64,000 nucleotides of DNA from an uncultured Prevotella sp. (GTDB lineage Bacteria; Bacteroidota; Bacteroidia; Bacteroidales; Bacteroidaceae): NCBI GenBank assembly GCA_902464615.1, contig CABQKA010000001.1, positions 186,001-250,000 of the forward strand, read 5' to 3'. The position numbers were made by a program, and so were the translations under genes. Shown here in pieces: positions 59,483 to 64,000 of this stretch; position 1 is the stretch's first letter, and each line of letters starts with the position of its first letter. A model generated the notes under the pieces. The model was given only the letters and a program-made list of their open reading frames with translations. It ran no database searches and was not told the DNA's origin.

Positions 59483-60934
59483 ATGGAACAAAGTCTGAAA
59501 GAGAAAACTGCCCGCGGAATACTTTGGGGCGCTGTCAACAATGGCGGACAACAGCTGCTCAACCTCATTTTCGGCATTTGCTTAGGGCGCATACTCAGCG
59601 CCTCCGACTATGGCATGGTCGGGATGCTCACCATCTTTGCGCTCATAGCCTCCTCGCTTCAGGAAAGCGGCTTCATCTCCGCCCTCAATAGGAAGACGAA
59701 CGCCTCGGCCGCGGATTTCAACGCGGTCTTCTGGTTCAATGTCCTTTGCAGTACGTCCCTGTACGTCGTGCTCTTCTTCGCCGCGCCGCTCATTGCGGCC
59801 TGGTTCAAGGAGCCTGTACTCGTCCCGCTCGGCCGCCTCTCTTTCCTCAGCTTCGTCTTCTCCAGCCTCGGAACAGCTCCGCGGGCCTACCTTTTCCGCA
59901 ACATGCAGGTGAAACAGACCGCCTGGATCTCGCTCTCGGCCTTAGGCGCCTCGGGCGTAACGGGCATCGTGCTCGCCCTGAACGGCTTCGCCTACTGGGG
60001 ACTCGCCGTCCAGAACCTCGTCTACTGCTTCCTGATGACCGCGCTCACGTGGCACGCGTCCGGATGGCGGCCCTCGTGGCGCGTGGACCTGCGTCCCTTG
60101 CGCGGAATGTTTGCTTTCAGCTCAAAGCTCCTTATCACGAACGTCTTCACCCATATCAACAACAACCTCTTCTCCGTCTTCTTCGGCCGGCTCTACGGCA
60201 AGCAAATGGTCGGCTACTACAACCAGGCAAACAAATGGACCTATTTGGGCTGCAACCTATTGAACGGGACACTGTGGAGCGTCACGCAGCCCGTCTTTGC
60301 CCGCCTCTCGGACGACCGCGAGCGCACGCTCCGCGCCTTCCGCAAGATGCTCCGCTTCACAGCCTTCGTCTCTTGCCCCGCCCTATTCGGCCTGGCACTC
60401 ATCGCACCGGAATTCATCACGATTCTTATCACGGAAAAATGGATGCCCAGCGCGCGGCTCATGCAGATACTCTGCGCAGGCGGCGCGTTTGTCCCCATCG
60501 CTTCTTTCTACTCTAATTTTCTCATCAGCCAAGGGCGCAGCAACGTCTTCATGTGGAACACGGTGAGCCTTTGCCTGCTCCAGATGGCCGCGCTCGTTAC
60601 GCTCTATCCCTTCGGCGTGCGCACCATGGTGACGGCATACGTCGCGCTGAACGTGCTCTGGCTGCCCGTCTGGCACCACTTCGTGCGCAGGCTTATCGGA
60701 CTGTCCCTGCGCAACGCCCTACTCGACGTGGCGCCCTTCGTGCTTTTGGCCGCGCTCTGCTGCGGCATGGGCTACGCGGCCTCACTGCCTTTCGACAATG
60801 TGTATGTACGGCTCGCCGTCAAAATTGCCGCGACAGCCGTGGCCTACGTTGCCGTGATGAAAGGCCTGCGCGTCGTCGTTTTCCAGGAATGCGTGGACTT
60901 CCTGACGCAACGCTTCCGCCGCACGCACGCATAG
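59483..60934 (+). CDS. Wzx-like lipopolysaccharide/polysaccharide flippase
   Basis: 483 residues, ~12-14 membrane helices, MVF/MOP superfamily (polysaccharide_synt / WzxC-type): KEKTARGILWGAVNNGGQQLLNLIFGICLGRILSASDYGMVGM and KQMVGYYNQANKWTYLG are characteristic. It flips undecaprenyl-linked oligosaccharides across the inner membrane. The start is taken at the ATG after the -7 element; the frame is open 99 bp further up without family features. The surrounding genes are not glycan genes, so it stands outside an obvious O-antigen or capsule cluster. Confidence 0.88.
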   Translation: MEQSLKEKTARGILWGAVNNGGQQLLNLIFGICLGRILSASDYGMVGMLTIFALIASSLQESGFISALNRKTNASAADFNAVFWFNVLCSTSLYVVLFFAAPLIAAWFKEPVLVPLGRLSFLSFVFSSLGTAPRAYLFRNMQVKQTAWISLSALGASGVTGIVLALNGFAYWGLAVQNLVYCFLMTALTWHASGWRPSWRVDLRPLRGMFAFSSKLLITNVFTHINNNLFSVFFGRLYGKQMVGYYNQANKWTYLGCNLLNGTLWSVTQPVFARLSDDRERTLRAFRKMLRFTAFVSCPALFGLALIAPEFITILITEKWMPSARLMQILCAGGAFVPIASFYSNFLISQGRSNVFMWNTVSLCLLQMAALVTLYPFGVRTMVTAYVALNVLWLPVWHHFVRRLIGLSLRNALLDVAPFVLLAALCCGMGYAASLPFDNVYVRLAVKIAATAVAYVAVMKGLRVVVFQECVDFLTQRFRRTHA

Positions 60935-60981
60935 ACGCCATGCTCCCGGCCGCTATTTCCGCGGACCGGGAGCATGGCGTC
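60934..60981. terminator. Bidirectional terminator between flippase and metallopeptidase genes
   Basis: GACGCCATGCTCCCGG (60934-60949) pairs perfectly with CCGGGAGCATGGCGTC (60966-60981). Overlaps the last base of the flippase stop codon. Followed on the plus strand by ATAATTTT. Confidence 0.85.
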
Positions 60982-61003
60982 ATAATTTTCCAGCCTGAAT
61001 TTC

Positions 61004-61684
61004 TTACTCGTCGCTCTGGCTGCCCAAGAACATCAGTACGTAGTAAACCAGCGTGGCCAGAGAGCCGAGAGCTGCCACCACGTAGGTATAGGCCGCGGAG
61101 CGGAGGGCGGAAACGGCCATGCCGTGGTTGCTGCCGTCCGTTATGCCGGCGTTCGACAGCCATGCGGTGGCGCGGCGGCTCGCGTCGATTTCCACCGGCA
61201 GCGTCACGAAGCTGAACAAAGTGGTCAGGGCGAAAAGTCCGATGCCGATAAGCAGCAGCTCGGGGAACACGTTCAACAGCAACACGCCGGCCAGCAGGAC
61301 CCACGACACCCAGTTCGAGGCGAAGCTCACTACGGGCACCAAGGCCGAGCGCATTTTCAGCGGGGCGTAGGCCACGGCGTGCTGCACGGCATGACCGCAC
61401 TCGTGAGCGGCCACCGCGGCAGCGGCCACCGAGCACGAGTCGTAGACTCCTTCGCTCAGATTCACGGTCTGGTCCAACGGGTTGTAATGGTCTGTCAACT
61501 GTCCCGGCGTACAGGTCACCCGGACGTTGTAGATGCCGTTGTCGCGCAGCATCTTTTCCGCTACTTCGCGGCCGGTCATGCCGTTGCACAGCGGCTCCTG
61601 CGAATACTTCTTGAACTTACGGGTCAAGTTATACTGTACGCCGTAACTGACCAAAGCGATTGCGATAAATATAATCCAAGCCAT
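61004..61684 (-). CDS. YugP-type zinc metallopeptidase
   Basis: 226 residues. N-terminal membrane helix, VRVTCTPGQLTDHYNPLDQTVNLSEGVYDSCSVAAAAVAAHECGHAVQHA with the zinc motif HECGH (~94-98), then three to four helices. LPVEIDASRRA supplies the third-ligand-type Glu and is conserved in the family. The proteins are inner-membrane and of unknown target. Monocistronic; convergent with the flippase. Confidence 0.9.
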   Translation of the reverse strand: MAWIIFIAIALVSYGVQYNLTRKFKKYSQEPLCNGMTGREVAEKMLRDNGIYNVRVTCTPGQLTDHYNPLDQTVNLSEGVYDSCSVAAAAVAAHECGHAVQHAVAYAPLKMRSALVPVVSFASNWVSWVLLAGVLLLNVFPELLLIGIGLFALTTLFSFVTLPVEIDASRRATAWLSNAGITDGSNHGMAVSALRSAAYTYVVAALGSLATLVYYVLMFLGSQSDE

Positions 61685-61863
61685 ATTTTCTATATATAGG
61701 GTTATACAATTAAGGAAAAATCTTCCGTACTAAAGAGATGCAACTTGCGTGCCAATTGCAAGCTTCTGCCACGCCGGCCGCAGCAGCCCGCCGCGGCGCC
61801 CGGGTGGAGGAAGCGCCGCGCTCGACGTCAGGCAGACAGATGCCGCACTGACGCAGCCGCTGC

Positions 61864-62259
61864 TCAGCGCCCGTCGCCCCCTAAGGCTTCGTCCACGGCT
61901 TGCCCGGCACGTTCGTGGGCATCCTGAAGGATACGGTCCACGTGGCCGCGCACTTTCTCTTTCTCTTGATCTATGCGCTGGTTTACGGCCTCCTCTATCG
62001 TGCGGGGATTGTTTTCCTCCGCCCTTTCCGCGTCCGTCCGGCCGCTGCGGCCTTCCTCCTCCGTTTCCTCACGCTCGTTTTCTTCCGGTTCGTTTTCTTC
62101 CTCCTCTGCCTCGGATTCGTCGGTTTCTTCCGCGCCTCCCGAAAGCTGTTCCTGCAGATAGTTGGCCGCATGACGTTCCGCCGCGTCGCAGGAAGCCAGC
62201 AGCAAAACGGCACCGAACACGCCGGCCCAAATGTAGCTACGCTTCATAATTGTCTTCAT
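61864..62259 (-). CDS. Small acidic lipoprotein
   Basis: 131 residues from the ATG at 62259 (127 from 62247). Lipobox L-L-A-S-C (GAVLLLASCD). Residues ~45-85 are a highly acidic Glu-rich low-complexity stretch, then a charged helix (EAVNQRIDQEKEKVRGHVDRILQDAHERAGQAVDEAL) that could form a coiled coil. No family recognised. A leftward -7 element lies 162 nt upstream. Confidence 0.65.
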   Translation of the reverse strand: MKTIMKRSYIWAGVFGAVLLLASCDAAERHAANYLQEQLSGGAEETDESEAEEEENEPEENEREETEEEGRSGRTDAERAEENNPRTIEEAVNQRIDQEKEKVRGHVDRILQDAHERAGQAVDEALGGDGR

Positions 62260-62420
62260 ATTGGCCGCGGCTTCTTGCCCGGGAGGCCGCAGCGGTGAAT
62301 AAAAAATGCCAAGATGCGCTGCCGCATCCGCCGCCTGCACCGACTGCCGCGACATGCAAAAGCTATATGCCGGAGTCGCACGGCACGGGGCGGCAAATGC
62401 GCGCACGGCCTTGTAGGCGG

Positions 62421-62428
62421 CAAAGATA
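62421..62428 (-). promoter_or_regulatory. -7 promoter element, small lipoprotein gene
   Basis: Reads TATCTTTG on the minus strand. It would give a leader of about 155 nt. Confidence 0.45.
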
Positions 62429-62587
62429 ATCCAATCCGTCCAAAGAAAGGGGACATGCGATGCCACAAACCGGAAAAATCGTTCCGTAATTAAGCGTATT
62501 TACTCTTTTTTAAGGAGTTAGTACAGGACTAAGCGATTGGGACATTCGCCGCCAATGCCGGTTCCGGCGGCACTGCTCACGCTGTTT

Positions 62588-62646
62588 ACGGGAATAGAGG
62601 AAGAAAATACGGGGCTAAGGCCCGCAGCGACGAGCCTTAGCCCCGT
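62588..62646. repeat. Intergenic repeat block with inverted pair
   Basis: ACGGGAATAGAGG at 62588 and ACGGGGCTAAGG at 62609 are 21 bp apart. The latter faces CCTTAGCCCCGT at 62635 across a 14-nt loop. Confidence 0.88.
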
Positions 62647-62709
62647 GGTAAAGCGGACAGTCCGCGGCCGTGTGGCGCAGCGGCACGGAACCGCGAACGG
62701 GCAACGCGT

Positions 62710-64000
62710 TCAAAGCCGGCGCAGCAGCATGACGTCCACATCGGGCGCCCACGCTCCGCCGTTCGAGAGCCGCACCACGTTTCTTCCCGCACGCAAGCGG
62801 ACCGTAAGCCGGCCCTCGGCCGCGGCGTTCCCCGCTCCGGGTGCAAAAGCCAGCGTAGAGATTTCCTGCCCGTTCACGCTCACCGTGACTTCGCGCCGTT
62901 CCGGCGAGAGGCAGCGCAGGCACATTTCATACTCTCCCCCATCGTCGGACCATACGTCGCGCCATTCCAGATAGTTGTCCGGCCGTTTCCCGAGCCAGGT
63001 CACCTTGGCGCCGCCCGAACAGGCCGCGTCGTCGGTATAAGTGGCCGTACCCAGGGCCTGCTCGTTGGCTATGCACTGGTAAGCCTCGAGCCAGGCGCAT
63101 TCGGCCTCATAAACCGTGCGCTCCACGCGGCGCTCACCCGTCAGGAGATAAAGGTGCGTGTCGTGGGGCGCAACCGTCGCCTCCATCACCCCGTCTGCCA
63201 TCGGCCCGACGTCGGTGCGGGCAAAAAGGTCGCGCACGGCGACCATACCGGCCAAATCGACGTCCGCTGCAGCCAAGCGGAAACGGACTGCCGAATCCGT
63301 AGGATTATACAAAGCCACGGCGCGCGTCAGCCCGTTTCTCCGGACCACGTCCTTCACATAAAGCTCCACGCCTCCCTCGCGCTTCACCATCCGCGCCTGC
63401 AAGCCGAGCGTATCCTGATTGAGCGCCACGACTTCCGGGTTGGTCAGAAGGCTGAGCGAGGACTCGGGAATCGCCGTAAGGTCGCAGCCGACCAGAAGCG
63501 GCGAACTCATGATGCTCCACATACCCATGTGGGTGCGTTCCTCTTGCGGCGACAGCCCGCGGCCCAGCTCCAGCATGTCCATGTCGTTGTAATGGCCCGG
63601 CGAAGCGTAGGCCGACAGGTAGCGGTTGCGGCCTATAATGTCGCGGATGGAAGCCCATCCGGGCCAGATGTCGGTCGAGATGCGCCAGGACGAGGCCAGC
63701 CCGCAGACCCACGTGCCGGGAAAAGCCCAGCGGCAGACGTTCAGCCCCACGTCGTTGCGCCCTGTGCGGCGGATGGCATCACGGATCGCGGTGTAGCGTT
63801 CCCGCTCGTCCAGGTCCAGCTGTTCGGCATTTTGTTTGGGGTCTCCGCCGCAGAAATCCACTTTAATGAAGTCGAAACCTGTTTCCTTGAAATAGAAATC
63901 GGCATCCTGCTGGTCGTGACCGTAAAAGCCCACGCCGCGGGCTATGGAATCGGCATCCCAGAAAGAGCCGCACGTGTTGCGCCCGGCGTCGGAATAGATG
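62710..64000 (-). CDS. Alpha-galactosidase, GH27 family, with C-terminal CBM-like domain (N-terminus outside window)
   Basis: About 430 residues visible; the frame stays open to the window edge. The codon at 63933 is an internal GTG, not the start. Upstream of it reads YSDAGRNTCGSFWDADSIARG, then FIKVDFCGGD with the nucleophile Asp (codon 63856-63858) and SPGHYNDMDMLELG with the acid/base Asp, both GH27 hallmarks. GMWSIMSSPLLVGCDL and LTNPEVVALNQD are further family blocks. Residues from VYEAECAWLEAYQ onward (last ~140) form a CBM35/CBM6-like beta-sandwich. The enzyme removes terminal alpha-galactose; probably periplasmic or surface-exposed. Confidence 0.93.
   Translation of the reverse strand, partial: IYSDAGRNTCGSFWDADSIARGVGFYGHDQQDADFYFKETGFDFIKVDFCGGDPKQNAEQLDLDERERYTAIRDAIRRTGRNDVGLNVCRWAFPGTWVCGLASSWRISTDIWPGWASIRDIIGRNRYLSAYASPGHYNDMDMLELGRGLSPQEERTHMGMWSIMSSPLLVGCDLTAIPESSLSLLTNPEVVALNQDTLGLQARMVKREGGVELYVKDVVRRNGLTRAVALYNPTDSAVRFRLAAADVDLAGMVAVRDLFARTDVGPMADGVMEATVAPHDTHLYLLTGERRVERTVYEAECAWLEAYQCIANEQALGTATYTDDAACSGGAKVTWLGKRPDNYLEWRDVWSDDGGEYEMCLRCLSPERREVTVSVNGQEISTLAFAPGAGNAAAEGRLTVRLRAGRNVVRLSNGGAWAPDVDVMLLRRL

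Larger units (their letters stand above)
62260..62709. other. Intergenic region, 450 bp
   Basis: Between the GH27 gene end and the small lipoprotein start, both leftward. It holds a -7 element, an AT-rich stretch near 62490 and a repeat block. No gene is supported. Confidence 0.6.

Noticed and set aside
62710..63933. GH27 gene starting at the GTG 63933
   Set aside because: The frame continues upstream to the window edge with clear GH27 sequence (YSDAGRNTCGSFWDADS), so the gene is cut by the window.

Overview
This 64 kb window looks like chromosomal DNA of a GC-rich member of the Bacteroidales (Bacteroidetes). Signs of this are the many promoters of the TAnnTTTG / TTTG type used by the Bacteroidetes primary sigma factor, the near absence of Shine-Dalgarno sites, lipoproteins and outer-membrane barrels of Bacteroidales type, a subclass A2-like class A beta-lactamase, a fused ThrA, and a two-module acyl-CoA dehydratase activase. 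I cannot name the genus.

Layout. 1-2.8 kb: end of a CorA Mg2+ channel and a DUF349 repeat protein. 2.9-7.1 kb: an AT-rich accessory island with a chimeric wreck of a glycosyltransferase and a radical-SAM/SPASM peptide maturase, a cysteine-rich double-glycine peptide (candidate RiPP precursor), and a large outer-membrane barrel whose first ~130 codons share the AT-rich composition while the rest is GC-rich. 7.3-18.8 kb: housekeeping operons (radical SAM, tilS, lipoprotein, TPR, GHL10; glycosyltransferase, radC, MIP18-like, lpxH; TraB/GumN; ABC exporter). 19-23.7 kb (minus strand): alaS and a heparinase II/III-like protein. 24-31 kb: second GHL10 protein, thrA, tRNA-Lys, an inositol-monophosphatase-family gene, a beta-lactamase, tRNA-Pro. 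31-34.7 kb (minus): AraC regulator, SDR oxidoreductase, CPBP protease, menA. 35-39.5 kb (minus): phosphate uptake operon pstS-pstC-pstA-pstB-phoU. 39.7-45.2 kb: a 1444-aa activase divergent from an AraC regulator. 45.2-50.5 kb: AI-2E-type permease, rsmI, coiled-coil lipoprotein, MATE exporter, yaaA. 50.6-55.3 kb (minus): rsfS, ftsH, cdsA and a transglutaminase-like membrane protein. 55.5-64 kb: tRNA-Gln, AspT/YidE-type transporter, ThrE-type exporter, Wzx-like flippase, YugP-type metallopeptidase, small lipoprotein, and a GH27 alpha-galactosidase cut by the window edge.

Two things stand out. The first is the peptide locus at 3.1-4.6 kb. The peptide has an L-x-G-G leader end followed by an exact 12-residue tandem repeat of C-x-C-x-C clusters, beside a broken SPASM maturase and a mosaic outer-membrane protein. 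The second is a dispersed intergenic repeat with core ACGGGGCTAAGGCCCGT. It recurs in at least twelve places, its tandem copies are spaced by 21 bp or multiples of 21 bp, and three of its inverted pairs have an identical 14-nt loop. It is not explained by any gene in the window. Smaller points are a PstS-like segment inside PstC, a tandem 21-bp operator candidate beside an AraC gene, and three genes whose start codon sits where transcription should begin.
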